This document shows positions 42,490 to 53,669 of a stretch of 64,000 nucleotides of DNA, in pieces. The notes below the pieces were generated by a model that was not told the origin of the DNA, did no database searches, and was given only the letters and a program-made list of their open reading frames with translations. This DNA comes from Mixophyes australis (lineage: Eukaryota > Chordata > Amphibia > Anura > Limnodynastidae), in NCBI GenBank assembly GCA_036250195.1, contig JAVHZZ010000006.1, positions 163,239,224 through 163,303,223 on the forward strand, given 5' to 3'. Positions within the stretch are counted from its first letter, which is position 1; each line of letters starts with the position of its first letter. The translations under genes were made by a program, and so were the position numbers.

Positions 42490-43616
42490 GTGCCCAGTGC
42501 CCACTCCTCTACGCAGTCCAGGTACATTTATTGGTGCGAATCATAAAAGTTCAGGGTTTTTAATATATCTTGTGGTGACCCACTCCTCTACGCAGTCCAG
42601 GTACATTTATTGGTGCGATTCATAAAAGTTCAGGGTTTTTAATATATTGTGGTGACCCACTCCTCTACGCAGTCCAGGTACATTTATTGGTGCGAATCAA
42701 ACAAGTTGATGGTTTTCTTATTATATATATTGTGGTGACCCACTCCTCTACGCAGTCCAGGTACATTTATTGGTGCGATTCATAAAAGTTCAGGGTTTTT
42801 AATATATTGTGGTGACCCACTCCTCTACGCAGTCCAGGTACATTTATTGGTGCGAATCATAAAAGTTCAGGGTTTTTAATATATCTTGTGGTGACCCACT
42901 CCTCTACGCAGTCCAGGTACAATTATTGGTGCGAATCATAAAAGTTCAGGGTTTTTAATATATTGTGGTGACCCACTCCTCTACGCAGTCCAGGTACATT
43001 TATTGGTGCGAATCATAAAAGTTCAGGGTTTTTAATATATCTTGTGGTGACCCACTCCTCTACGCAGTCCAGGTACAATTATTGGTGCGAATCATAAAAG
43101 TTCAGGGTTTTTAATATATTGTGGTGACCCACTCCTCTACGCAGTCCAGGTACATTTATTGGTGCGAATCATAAAAGTTCAGGGTTTTTAATATATCTTG
43201 TGGTGACCCACTCCTCTACGCAGTCCAGGTACAATTATTGGTGCGAATCATAAAAGTTCAGGGTTTTTAATATATTGTGGTGACCCACTCCTCTACGCAG
43301 TCCAGGTACATTTATTGGTGCGAATCATAAAAGTTCAGGGTTTTTAATATATCTTGTGGTGACCCACTCCTCTACGCAGTCCAGGTACAATTATTGGTGC
43401 GAATCATAAAAGTTCAGGGTTTTTAATATATTGTGGTGACCCACTCCTCTACGCAGTCCAGGTACAATTATTGGTGCGAATCATAAAAGTTCAGGGTTTT
43501 TAAGATATTGTGGTGACCCACTCCTCTACGCAGTCCAGGTACAATTATTGGTGCGAATCATAAAAGTTCAGGGTTTTTAATATATATTGTGGTGACCCAC
43601 TCCTCTACGCAGTCCA
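42490..43616 (+). repeat. 77/79-bp minisatellite array of A2, about 14 units
   Basis: Units read GTGGTGACCCACTCCTCTAC, GCAGTCCAGGTACAATTATT, GGTGCGAATCATAAAAGTTC and AGGGTTTTTAATATAT. It is the complement of the A1 array but only about one fifth as long. Confidence 0.93.
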
Positions 43617-44270
43617 GAAAGATACCTTGTTGCAACGTTTTGGACTAATAACTATATTGTGAGGTGTTCAGAATACACTGTAAATTAGTGGAAATGCTTG
43701 TTATTGAATGTTATTGAGGTTAATAATAGCCTAGGAGTGAAAATAAGCACAAAAACTTGATTTTTAAACTTTTTATGTTTTTTTCAAAAAAAATCCGAAT
43801 CCAATACCTTAAATCCGAACCGAGACCTTTCGTCAAGTGTTTTGCGAGACAAATCCGAACCTCAAAAATAACGAAAATCCGGATCCAAAACACAAAACAC
43901 GAGACCTCAAAAGTCGCCGGTGCACATCCCTATTTTATAGTGAGTAAATGTACTAGGGATGTGCACCGGCGACTTTTAAGGTCTCGTGTTTTGTGTTTTG
44001 GATCCGGATTTTCATTATTTTTGGGGTTCGGATTTGTCTTGCAAAACACTTGACGAAAGGTCTCAGATCGGATTTAAGGTTTTGGATTCGGATTTTTTTT
44101 GAAAAAAACATAAAAAGTTTAAAAATCAAGTTTTTGGGCTTATTTTCATTCCTACGCTATTATTAACCTCAATAACATTCAATAACAAGCATTTCCACTA
44201 ATTTACAGTGTATTCTGAACACCTCACAATATAGTTATTAGTCCAAAACGTTGCAACGAGGTATCTTTCT

Positions 44271-45435
44271 GGACTGCGTAGAGGAGTGGGTCACCACAAT
44301 ATATATAATAAGAAAACCATCAACTTGTATGATTCGCACCAATAAATGTATCTGGACTGCGTAGAGGAGTGGGTCACCACAATATATATAATAAGAAAAC
44401 CATCAACTTGTATGATTCGCACCAATAAATGTATCTGGACTGCGTAGAGGAGTGGGTCACCACAATATATATAATAAGAAAACCATCAACTTGTATGATT
44501 CGCACCAATAAATGTACCTGGACTGCCTAGAGGAGTGGGTCACCACAATATATATAATAAGAAAACCATCAACTTGTATGATTCGCACCAATAAATGTAC
44601 CTGGACTGCCTAGAGGAGTGGGTCACCACAATATATATAATAAGAAAACCATCAACTTGTATGATTCGCACCAATAAATGTACCTGGACTGCGTAGAGGA
44701 GTGGGTCACCACAATATATATTAAAAACCCTGAACTTGTATGATTCGCACCAATAAATGTACCTGGACTGCGTAGAGGAGTGGGTCACCACAATATATAT
44801 TAAAAACCCTGAACTTGTATGATTCGCACCAATAAATGTATCTGGACTGCGTAGAGGAGTGGGTCACCACAATATATATAATAAGAAAACCATCAACTTG
44901 TATGATTCGCACCAATAAATGTACCTGGACTGCCTAGAGGAGTGGGTCACCACAATATATATAATAAGAAAACCATCAACTTGTATGATTCGCACCAATA
45001 AATGTACCTGGACTGCCTAGAGGAGTGGGTCACCACAATATATATAATAAGAAAACCATCAACTTGTATGATTCGCACCAATAAATGTACCTGGACTGCG
45101 TAGAGGAGTGGGTCACCACAATATATATTAAAAACCCTGAACTTGTATGATTCGCAGAAATAAATGTACCTGGACTGCGTAGAGGAGTGGGTCACCACAA
45201 TATATATTAAAAACCCTGAACTTGTATGATTCACAGCAATAAATGTACCTGGACTGCGTAGAGGAGTGGGTCACCACAATATATATAATAAGAAAACCAT
45301 CAACTTGTATGATTCGCAGCAATAAATGTACCTGGACTGCCTAGAGGAGTGAGTCACCACAATATATATAATAAGAAAACCAACAACTTGTATGATTCGC
45401 AGCAATAAATGTACCTGGACTGCGTAGAGTAGTGG
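44271..45435 (-). repeat. 79/84-bp minisatellite array of A3
   Basis: Units read CTGGACTGCGTAGAGGAGTG, GGTCACCACAATATATATAA and TAAGAAAACCATCAACTTGT before ATGATTCGCACCAATAAATG. Some units have CTGCCTAG instead of CTGCGTAG, and some have the shorter TTAAAAACCCTGAACTTG form found in A1. About 14 units. Confidence 0.9.
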
Positions 45436-46095
45436 GCACTGGGCACCACAATAAAAAATATATAGAAAACCTTCAACAGGTCTGAATTACACCCAAAAAT
45501 AGTATCTGGACTGCATAGAGGACTGGCCACTGGCCACCACAATATAATATATAGAAAACCTTCAACAGGTCAGAATTACACCCACAAATAGTATCTGGGC
45601 TGCATAGAGGACTGGCCACTGGCCACCACAATATAATATATAGAAAACCTTCAACAGGTCAGAATTACACCCAAAAATAGTATCTGGGCTGCATAGAGTA
45701 CTGGCCACTGGCCACCACAATATAATATATAGAAAACCTTCAACAGGTCAGAATTACACCCAAAAATAGTATCTGGACTGCGTAGAGTAGTGGGCACTGG
45801 GCACCACAATAAAAAATATATAGAAAACCTTCAACAGGTCAGAATTACACCCAAAAATAGTATCTGGACTGCATAGAGGACTGGCCACTGGCCACCACAA
45901 TATAATATATAGAAAACCTTCAACAGGTCAGAATTACACCCAAAAATAGTATCTGGACTGCGTAGAGTAGTGGGCACTGGGCACCACAATAAAAAATATA
46001 TAGAAAACCTTCAACAGGTCAGAATTACACCCAAAAATAGTATCTGGACTGCGTAGAGTAGTGGGCACTGGGCACCACAATAAAATATATAAAAA
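45436..46095 (-). repeat. 90-bp minisatellite array of A3
   Basis: Units read TATCTGGACTGCATAGAGGA, CTGGCCACTGGCCACCACAA, TATAATATATAGAAAACCTT and CAACAGGTCAGAATTACACC. CTGGCCACTGGCCACCA carries a small inner repeat. The unit is intermediate in form between the 78-bp and 100-bp units and about seven copies are present. Confidence 0.88.
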
Positions 46096-46119
46096 ACCTT
46101 CAACAGGTCTGCATTACAC

Positions 46120-46200
46120 TGCACATACGGCTGCTCCTCCATCCTCTCCATCATATACATGTTGGAGTTTCAGCGTGTGACAACCTCTTGTTTTTGATAA
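46120..46200 (-). pseudogene. Transposase-derived fragment (RWNSTLYML region) in A3
   Basis: The minus strand reads CAAAAACAAGAGGTTGTCAC and, a little further, GGATGGAGGAGCAGC. This is the same relic as at 14370-14440 and 42365-42440. Confidence 0.75.
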
Positions 46201-46275
46201 TGTTAGTGCATTTTGAATATTTTTCAATTTGCCCCACACCACTGAATGTACTTTATCTATGATACGCATCTATCT

Positions 46276-46640
46276 ATCTTGACTGCGTAGTGTGGTGGCC
46301 CCGGTACACAATTTGGTACCGAGGCCACAATATAATTAAAAAAACCTTCACGGGTCAGAATTCCACCAAAAAAGGGTATGGACTGCGTAGTGTGGTGGCC
46401 CCGGTACACAATTTGGTACCGAGGCCACAATATAATTAAAAAACCCTCCACGGGTCAGAATTCCACCAAAAAGGGTATGGACTGCGTAGTGTGGTGGCCC
46501 CGGTACACAATTTGGTACCGAGGCCACAATATAATTAAAAAATTGGGCATCAACTGTCACCGTTGTTTAATATCTGATACACCTAAATATGGACTGCACA
46601 GTGGAGTGGCCCCGGTAGTAAATTTGGTGCCGGGGCCACA
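46276..46640 (-). repeat. Palindromic repeats of A3, four units
   Basis: ACTGCGTAGTGTGGTGGCCC, CGGTACACAATTTGGTACCG and AGGCCACAATATAATTAAAA are repeated about every 105 bases, with a final variant near 46605 (GTGGCCCCGGTAGTAAATTT). A QQSFAM-type relic (CATGGCAAACGACTGTTG) follows at about 46927-46944. Confidence 0.85.
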
Positions 46641-47041
46641 ATACCTCCTCCAACTTCCAAGTGTAGTGTTTATAAAGACAGACAGCGTCGAAGTGTTATT
46701 AGTTGACTTTCTTAACCCTAAAATTGTCCCTGTTGCAAATATTCGTGCAATGGACAGTTACTTTTTTATTGAAAGACTCAAGCTTTCAAGTGTAGTGTTT
46801 ATAAAATATAAACAACAATACAGTAGTTTTAGAGCACGTCAATACCTCTTGTTTTAAATTATGACAGGGCATTTTACTTTTGGTTTAATTTCTTGAATTT
46901 GTTTAAATTTGGTTTTACTTTTTGAACATGGCAAACGACTGTTGATTGGTCATAAAATGCAAAAAAAAAAGTTCCAAGATGGAATTGTCCTTGGGCCCTC
47001 ACACCCACCCTTATGTTGTTGAAATAGGACATGCACACTTT

Positions 47042-47106
47042 AACAAACCAATCATTTTAGCGACAGGGCCTACCAAACAACTGTGGCTGAAATGATTGGT
47101 TTGTTT
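47042..47106 (-). other. 3' stem-loop of A3
   Basis: AACAAACCAATCATTTTAG pairs with CTGAAATGATTGGTTTGTT across about 27 bases. Same structure and place as in A1 (15633-15701). Confidence 0.65.
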
Positions 47107-47164
47107 GGGCCCCCACACCAATAAAACAATTCATCTCTCCCTGTACAAACTAAACAGGCTCTAC

Positions 47165-47500
47165 TGAGGAAAGATGTGGTCCTCATCCTCAACCTCTGAT
47201 TCCTCTCCCCCTACAGTGTGTACTTCCTCCTCCTCACACATTATCAATTCGTCCCCGCTGGACTCCACAACCACAGTCCCTCTGTACTGTCTGGAGGGCA
47301 GTGCTGTACTTCATTGAGGAATTGATTATTCATTTTTATAAACATCATTTTTTCAACGTTGTGAGGAAGCAACCTCCTTCGCCGCTCACTGACCAGGTTC
47401 CCCGCTGCACTAAAAACTCTTTCCGAGTACACACTGGAGGGGGGACAACTCAGTTAAAAAATAGAGCCAGTTTGTACAGGGGCTTCCAAACTGCCTTTTG
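47165..47500 (-). pseudogene. Remnant of the hAT transposase C-terminus in A3
   Basis: The minus strand encodes VYSERVFSAAGNLVSERRRR, LLPHNVEKMMFIKMNNQFLN and the acidic tail, as in A2. Small indels near 47277 (one base lost in the TTGTGG region) and 47452 shift the frame. Upstream the similarity stops abruptly at the AAGGCAGTTTGGAAGCC point (47486-47502) and sequence unrelated to the transposase begins. The catalytic domain and BED finger are gone. Confidence 0.85.
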
Positions 47501-47813
47501 GAGTTCTACCACGTCACTACCTCTAGTTAATTTAGATTGCAAGGCTTGTAAATATAAATACTTTGAAGATAAAAAAAGCAGGCTGCACAGAGTGTGGAGC
47601 TAGAAAGTGAAATTAAATGGACCACGTTACTTTAGTGGCTATCTATGCCCCCCCCCCCCCCCCCCCCGCCCTACACTTGTAGTTGAATAGAAATAAAGCA
47701 GCCTGCATAGACTGTAGAACTAGAAATTCAAATATACAAAGAAATGGACAAAGGCAGTTTGGTATCTGTCTGCATCAGATCCCCTCTCCACTAGGAGTAA
47801 AACAGAAAACTTT

Positions 47814-48526
47814 TCAGCCGTTATATAATCTAGAATATAGATAGAAATTGAGAAAGGCAATTTGGTATCTGTCTGCATCATAATCATCAACATCCTCCTC
47901 AGTGCCAGCTACATCAATATCCTCCTCCCAGTGTACAACTTTCACACCTTCATTAGCCAAATCTGTAACTGGACTGTGGGTGATCCTTCCAGCATATGCA
48001 GAGGGCGTGCTGCAAATGTTGGATGGAGTCACCTCTTCCCGTACAGTGATGGGAAGGTCAGGGTTCACAACCAACAACACCCTTGGACTCGCCTTGGGGA
48101 TTTGTGATGTCATCTGTTTAGAAGGCAGAGTTCTTTGCTGTTTTGTTGTTGTTGCTGACAGCATAACTCTCTTAAATTTTTTGTAGGGGGGGGAGGAGGG
48201 CTTAGATCCTTGGGTGAAGCTGGACCACTAGTCATGAACACGGGCCAGGGCCTAAGCCGTTCCTTGCCACTACGTGTCGTAAATGGCATATTGCCAACTT
48301 TACGTTTCTCCTCAGATGATTTTAAGTTTCTCTTTTTGCTATTTTTTGAGAACTTGGGCTTTTTAGATTTTACATGCCCTGTACTAGGAGATTGGACATC
48401 GGGCTTGCCAGACGACGTTGATGGCATTTCATCGTCTATGTCATGACTAGTGGCAGCAGCTTCAGCATTAGGAGGAAGTGGGTCTTGATCTTTCCCTACT
48501 TTATCCTCCAAATTTTGGTTTTCCAT
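47814..48526 (-). pseudogene. N-terminal transposase-like ORF of A3, frameshifted
   Basis: It starts at ATG 48526 (MENQNLEDKVGKDQ) and corresponds to residues 1 to about 180 of the A2 protein, followed by a different C-terminus ending YDADRYQIAFLNFYLYSRL. The frame breaks at a C/G homopolymer run near 48187-48200. The second half is open in another frame (47814-48164). The A4 copy of this ORF (59924-60634) is unbroken. Confidence 0.82.
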
Positions 48527-48599
48527 TATATGTAGCACAAGAGAGCGTACCCCTAAGCCACACACACTCGGCAAAGCCTTTAAAAATTATATGCGGCAC

Positions 48600-49040
48600 A
48601 GGAGAGTAGCACTGGACTTATACTGCTGAATCAGTGAACTTTGTAATAGCAGTACCACTGGACTTATACACTGCTGAATCAGTGAACTTTGTAATAGCAG
48701 TACCACTGGACTTTTACTGCTGAATGTGTGAACTTGGTAATATTGCAGTACCAATGGGCTTATATACTGCTGGATTGGCTTTGCAAATTTGGTTATAATT
48801 ATTTTTTTTTTTAATTTTTTATTTTAATTTTTTTTATAACTTTTTTTTTATTTTTTAAAAACTTGGGAATAATGGGGAAATAACTATGCCCTTAGAAGCA
48901 CAGAGCACAGGACACAGCACCACTGGACTGAACAGGACACAGCACAGGACCCAGCAGCACCACTGACCTCAGAAGGACAGAGCACAGGACACAGCACCAC
49001 TGGACTGAGCACAGCACAGCACAGCACAGCACGAGATATA
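48600..49040 (-). repeat. 5' repeats of A3
   Basis: One full unit and partial units of the 340-bp repeat, with short CAGTACCACTGGACTTATAC units of about 50 bp near 48615-48770. It ends in an AGCAC microsatellite near 49015. Confidence 0.75.
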
Positions 49041-49096
49041 GCAGGACAGAGGACCACCTAACACACCCTCCCTCTACCCTGATCAATGCCCGAGTG

Positions 49097-49145
49097 AAGA
49101 TGGCGGCGACTAGCGGGGAATTTATAGGATCCGAGTATCGCGAGA
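49097..49145 (-). promoter_or_regulatory. Putative A3 promoter
   Basis: The minus strand has TCTCGCGA (49138-49145), CTATAAAT (about 49120-49127) and GCCGCCATCTT (49097-49107), the same trio as in A1 and A2. Confidence 0.55.
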
Positions 49146-49293
49146 TCCGACAACGGGATTATGAGTCAGAGCCTCAGTTTCAGATTTGAATTTGGCGCCA
49201 ATACCCGGATCTGTCTCGGATCCGACTCGGATCGGCAACGTTCGGGTGGGCTCGGATTTCAAAAATCCGAGTGCGCTCATCTCTAAAATGTAC

Positions 49294-50240
49294 TATTCTC
49301 TATTCAGATATTTACCTAGGCATGAAGTACTTATCCACATAACACTACTTAGGCCAAGGGAATACGACGTCATATATGCCCAATTCTGTAACATAAGTGA
49401 GCAGTTGACCCAGCTAGTCACTGGATGTACTCTTCAAATGTTGCATTGATAATTAGCCAAGGTTACATGAGGGTCGCCTGTGGGACTCTGCAAATATCAA
49501 CCTATTCATACTGTGAGTTGTCATATAATTCCTTCCTCTGTGTGACAGAGGAAGTAATCTTCACCTACTTGCCATCAATATTATTTATAAACTGGCTAAG
49601 TGACCTGCATGAATATTTTTATGCTTTAATCAAAACACAAACAGAAAAAACAGTTCTGTATGTGTATGTTTAGGGCCAGATTTGTATATAAATGGGAAGG
49701 GGTGTCTTTCTTTATCAAATGCTGTCAGGTCTGCGTGTCCTAGTAGGTTCTTGGAAAACCACCTGAGCACACTGTTGTCACCAAAACACAGCTTTATTTT
49801 GTAATAGGCAGCATTATGCCTATTAGGCTATGCATATTTACAGTTCAACAGGTGGATTCCAGTATTCACACAGCTGCTGTTTATAATGGGCCCAATGCTG
49901 AGTAGACTAGTCGACTGTTAGAGGGAGTATTTTTTTATATTTAATTAAACATATATTTTTTTTTACGTTCTGGCAAGCAAGACAGCATAAATAGCATGTG
50001 TTTGAACAATAACTAAAATAACCTGCCTTTTTTCCGGTGGTTTGAAATGTGATTTTGCAAGTTGCAGCTTCGTAAATCGCATGATTTGTTTTCCTGCCAT
50101 TTGAAAAAAATTGGGATGGCAGATTAAAAAGTGCTATTTTATGTGTGGCTCTGCCCTTAGCAAATCTCATGGTTTCCAAGCCACATACAAAATCCACAAA
50201 AATGTGCAGTTTTGCAAAATCTGCACTTCACTTTATGTTG
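49294..50240. other. Non-coding DNA, nothing recognised
   Basis: Short ORFs without motifs. It continues the pre-insertion target of A2 and A3. It may include 5' parts of the ERV remnant that begins near 50258, but no similarity could be shown. Confidence 0.45.
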
Positions 50241-50594
50241 TTATTTTTTCTTTTCCTGATGTTCCTAATCCTGCTACAATCCTGTCTTCCATTCCACTTG
50301 AATCTATTTACTACTCTTTCATTGATCGTTGCTTTGCTTTATATTCTATTTCTAAACATCCTGAATTACAATCCTGTTTATCTTTTACATACAGTAGCAG
50401 ACAGTACATTTACACAAGATTACCTCTTGAGTATTGTGAACATCCTAGTATATATAGCCAGGCCTTCACATGTGTACTAGATGAGTTACAATTTTAACTC
50501 ATCTATTGAGCACTTTGTCAATGGTATATTGATAGTTTCACGTGACAAGGCCATGTGCCAACTGGGCATGATTACTTTGCTGCAGCACTTAGAG

Positions 50595-51522
50595 CAGGGT
50601 TGTCCAACCCGCAGCCCGCGGGCCGCATGCGGCCCAGCACACCTGTAAATGTGGCCCAGAAGGAGTTGTGGCAAGGGGGCAGCACTGTTAATGGAAAAAA
50701 AAAAATCCTGCAAAAAAAAAGAAAAGAAAATACTTAACTTGCGGTCACGCGGTCACGTCAGCTGGTACTTCAGCTCCCTCCCTTGTCTCCTGCTCCGTGC
50801 GGTGCTCGCTGTGAATGTCGGGCGTGATGTCATCACGCCCAACATCCATTGCGGAGCGCAGCACAGAGGAGTCACCCGCGCGAGAAGAACAATCAGCAGC
50901 ACAGAATTGGAGAAAAGAAGAGAAGAGGACAGGAGAACAAGCCGATTAAAAGGTAAATTAAAGGGGATTTTTTTTATTATTTCAAGGGATGCTGACCAGT
51001 GAATAAAATTCACCTGGTCCTGGAGCATCATGGACCTTATCTCCCTGCTACATACTTCTACTTGTAATACTAATGGGGCATTATATATTATTCTCTTTGG
51101 CCCATTATAAGTTGTTATCCCATAGCTAACATAGTGGTGTAATTAGCAAAAAAGGTCACAATTTGGGGTCACAGTGATGTATGTGTCAGGTACCGCAGGC
51201 CTGGTCAGTGCACCCTGATATACAATGCCTGGCTTAAATGCACTTTATTGATATCGAAACAATACAAAAAGTGATTATAGTATAATAACTAGTGAGGATT
51301 TTTTGAACAGGGCGATTGAAAGGTAAGTATAGGGGGATTTGAAAAAAAAGTGATATATATATATATATCTCACTTTTTTTCTCGTATATATATGTTAACT
51401 ATGTTTGCTATGGTTTTTTGGATGATCAGCTATCGTTATTGTTAGTGTATCTTATGTGCGGCCCAAACCAACTCGTCATCTTCCAATGTGGCCCAGGGAA
51501 GATAAAAGGTTGGACACCCCTG
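50595..51522. mobile_element. hAT MITE, 928 bp, inside the ERV pol remnant
   Basis: The ends are CAGGGTTGTCCAACC and CAGGGGTGTCCAACC (other strand; 14 of 15), with perfect 8-bp target duplications ACTTAGAG at 50587-50594 and 51523-51530. The interior has GCGGCCC-rich ends, a GGGCGTGATGTCATCACGCC palindrome (50820-50840) next to CTCCCTCC, a poly-A tract near 50696-50732 and a (TA)n tract near 51355. No ORF. Confidence 0.94.
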
Positions 51523-51990
51523 ACTTAGAGCATAAAGGGTATAAGGTTTCATAATACAAACAGTTGTGGATCACACAGGTATAATACCTAGGTCATGACA
51601 TTTGACAAGGAGATCAATCATGGACACTAGAACTAAGGCAGTTACACATTTGCCTTTGCCAATAAGCAAGACTAAAGTCCATTAATTTCTAGGAATGACA
51701 GTGTATTATAGGCAACAAATACCTAACTATATGTTTCTTGAGCCCTATTATAGGAAATGTTGATCACCTCCAAACCAGAACTTTGGCAGTGGATACAGGA
51801 AAGCCAGCTCAAGGTTGCTCTCTAACAGAACCTGCACTGGGACTCCTGATCTATCAAAAGCCTTTCAGTCTTTTCTTCCATGCCAAACATGATTTTGCCT
51901 CTGCAGTTCTTACACAGACACATGGTGACAAACATAAATCAACTGCATACCTCAAGCGAGACCTGGTTGGTAATGCTTTATGTGTACATG

Positions 51991-52621
51991 TGTCAGGTCG
52001 TTAGCCTTTTGAGGATAACAACAGCAGGACACTAACCGGTATTAGCGCTACTGAACTAATAGGTGTGGAGTCTAACATACCCCTGGTATTCGCCAGGAAC
52101 CCCGCAAGGAGGTTTGGAATTCGCTGCACAGGGTACGCAGGTCGCGGTCCTACTAGCCAGTTGCCAGTGTAGTGTAGAAGTGTCAGATGGTCCGGGTCGA
52201 GCCCATCAGGAATAAACAGTACCAGGGAGAATCCGAGAGGGTAGTCAACAAGCCGAGGTCGCAGTACAATATGGGTCACACAGATGAAGGAATGGTCGCC
52301 AAGCCGGGTCACAAAATGATAGCAGGAATGCTGGGAGCACAATCAGGAGCAGGAGAACCAGGAACACTAGGTATATAACCTGTTACTCTGGCACCCTAAT
52401 GGCGCCAGAGGCAGGTTTAAATAGAGCCAGACTGCCGCTGATTGGGGGAGGCCCGGAGGCGGCATGCCAGGAAGAAGAAGCGTCCCGTTGCTAAGCAACG
52501 GGACGTGGGCAGGGCACATGCGCCCGACAGGACGGACGGCCGGAAGTAACAGAGCGATCCGGTGGAGAAGGCAGGCGTTCGTCCCCGACTGAAAGGGGAT
52601 CAGCGGGGACGGCGCCTGACA
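51991..52621 (-). mobile_element. Solo LTR, Ty3/Gypsy-like, 631 bp
   Basis: It starts TGTCAGG and ends CCTGACA, with a perfect 5-bp target duplication ACATG at 51986-51990 and 52622-52626. Minus orientation is preferred. On that strand CTATTTAAACC (near 52415-52430) would be the TATA region, preceded by a GTTGCTTAGCAACGGGACG palindrome and followed by CT-rich sequence. The plus strand also has a TATATAACC word near 52372. No internal retroelement sequence remains, so it arose by LTR-LTR recombination. Confidence 0.88.
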
Positions 52622-53669
52622 ACATGCAGATTTTATTCAATATGACACTTGCGCCTGCTTGCCGCGACATGAGTTAACTGAAGCTCAACCTGGTCACTGT
52701 AGCTCCAATTGGAGAGCTTGTGGCTTTAATCAGAGCATTTGTCATTACCAAAGTTCAGTCTGTTAACATCTACACTCATCAAGGTTTGCTTTAGGAGTAG
52801 TACATTATTATGAGCAATTATGGAAGTTGCATGATTTAAAAACATCTTCTGGCACTCCTATTAAACATTTCTAAAATGTATCTCCCCTTTTGGTAGCTTT
52901 GCAACTTCCCAGCTAGCTGTTATTAAGTGCAAGGCACACATGCATGCAAAGGTGAGTATACTAAAACAAAAGGCAGACTAGGCCACTAGGGCACTTTGTC
53001 CAATTAAAACTCTTGCTACTTCCACTATCAAATCATGCATTCACAACCTCAACAAATTTGTCATTGTATAAAACACATCAGACCCAGTGACTGAGGATCA
53101 GTTGGGCTTCCTCTGAGAATGGAGTGTGGAGAGACTTTCAGGGTAGAATTATTGTCCCACCTAAGTTCCCTCCCCAGCTTGCTCACATGACACATGACTT
53201 GTACCATGTGAGCAAAGGTAGGGTGATATCCGAGAGACAGAAACATTGGTTGATGCCATGTTTTTCCTTGGTGGCTGCAGATTACTGTAAGAGATGTTTT
53301 AACAACACAATACTGAAAAGTCAGTTGAAATTCACAGGCTCATATGCCAAAATCTGAAAGACCATTTTGGAATTTACAAATTGGTTTCATACCAAGTGTC
53401 AATTGTTTGAGTATGTACCTGTATGTGTTGATTTGTTCTCCTGTTGTTTGGAGGAATAGCTTTGTATGAAAGATGTTACAACAGTTGTTTAACAAGCTGT
53501 TGAAGAAATTTGTACGCATTGGCATAATATAAGCCCATAAAAGATAGAGGGACACATTTCACAGGAAAGGTAATGACAGATGTTTGTGAAGCATTAGATA
53601 TCAGATGAATAACCCATAACATCTTCAATTATTAGGTAAAGTTGAAATAGTTAATGATGGGTTTAAAAA

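Larger units (their letters stand above)
35641..43932 (+). mobile_element. hAT element A2, 8292 bp, potentially autonomous
   Basis: It starts TAGGGATGAGC and ends CACATCCCTA, with perfect 8-bp target duplications TTTTATAG at 35633-35640 and 43933-43940. In order it carries a CpG-rich subterminal region with TCGGATCCGAG words, promoter-like motifs, a TGCTG microsatellite, three 340-bp repeats, an open 1003-codon transposase gene, a captured 335-bp segment, palindromic 100-bp repeats, a transposase-derived fragment, a 78-bp array and a terminal region with AATCCGAA words. Both ends and the gene are intact, so this is the only copy in the window that could supply transposase. Confidence 0.96.
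43954..49285 (-). mobile_element. hAT element A3, 5332 bp, internally deleted
   Basis: It starts TAGGGATGTGCACC and ends CTCATCTCTA, with perfect 8-bp target duplications AAATGTAC at 43946-43953 and 49286-49293. Only 13 bases (43941-43953) separate it from the target duplication of A2. It keeps both ends, three array types, the transposase 3' segment and an N-terminal ORF. The BED and catalytic domains are replaced by a stretch shared with family B. It is non-autonomous. Confidence 0.95.
50258..53665 (+). pseudogene. Endogenous retrovirus pol remnant, split by two insertions
   Basis: An old gamma/epsilon-like retroviral pol segment in several frames. Reverse transcriptase similarity runs from 50258 (VPNP motif) through a TRLP motif to 50497. 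It continues to 50594, where the place of the active-site YxDD box reads YIDS in a shifted frame. After a hAT MITE it resumes at 51531 (connection domain, PALGL motif) to 51990. After a solo LTR it resumes at 52627 with RNase H-like similarity, then the integrase zinc region, and ends with an integrase core DRGTHF-type motif near 53545-53570. Stops and frameshifts occur throughout, and gag, env and the ERV's own LTRs were not recognised. It is a non-functional fossil. Confidence 0.78.

Noticed and set aside
35801..43932. A1 and A2 as an assembly duplication of the same locus
   Set aside because: Their target duplications differ (GTTGAAAT versus TTTTATAG). A2 has a 15-bp duplication and a 335-bp insert, and A1 a 5-bp deletion and a fivefold longer array. 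They are independent insertions.
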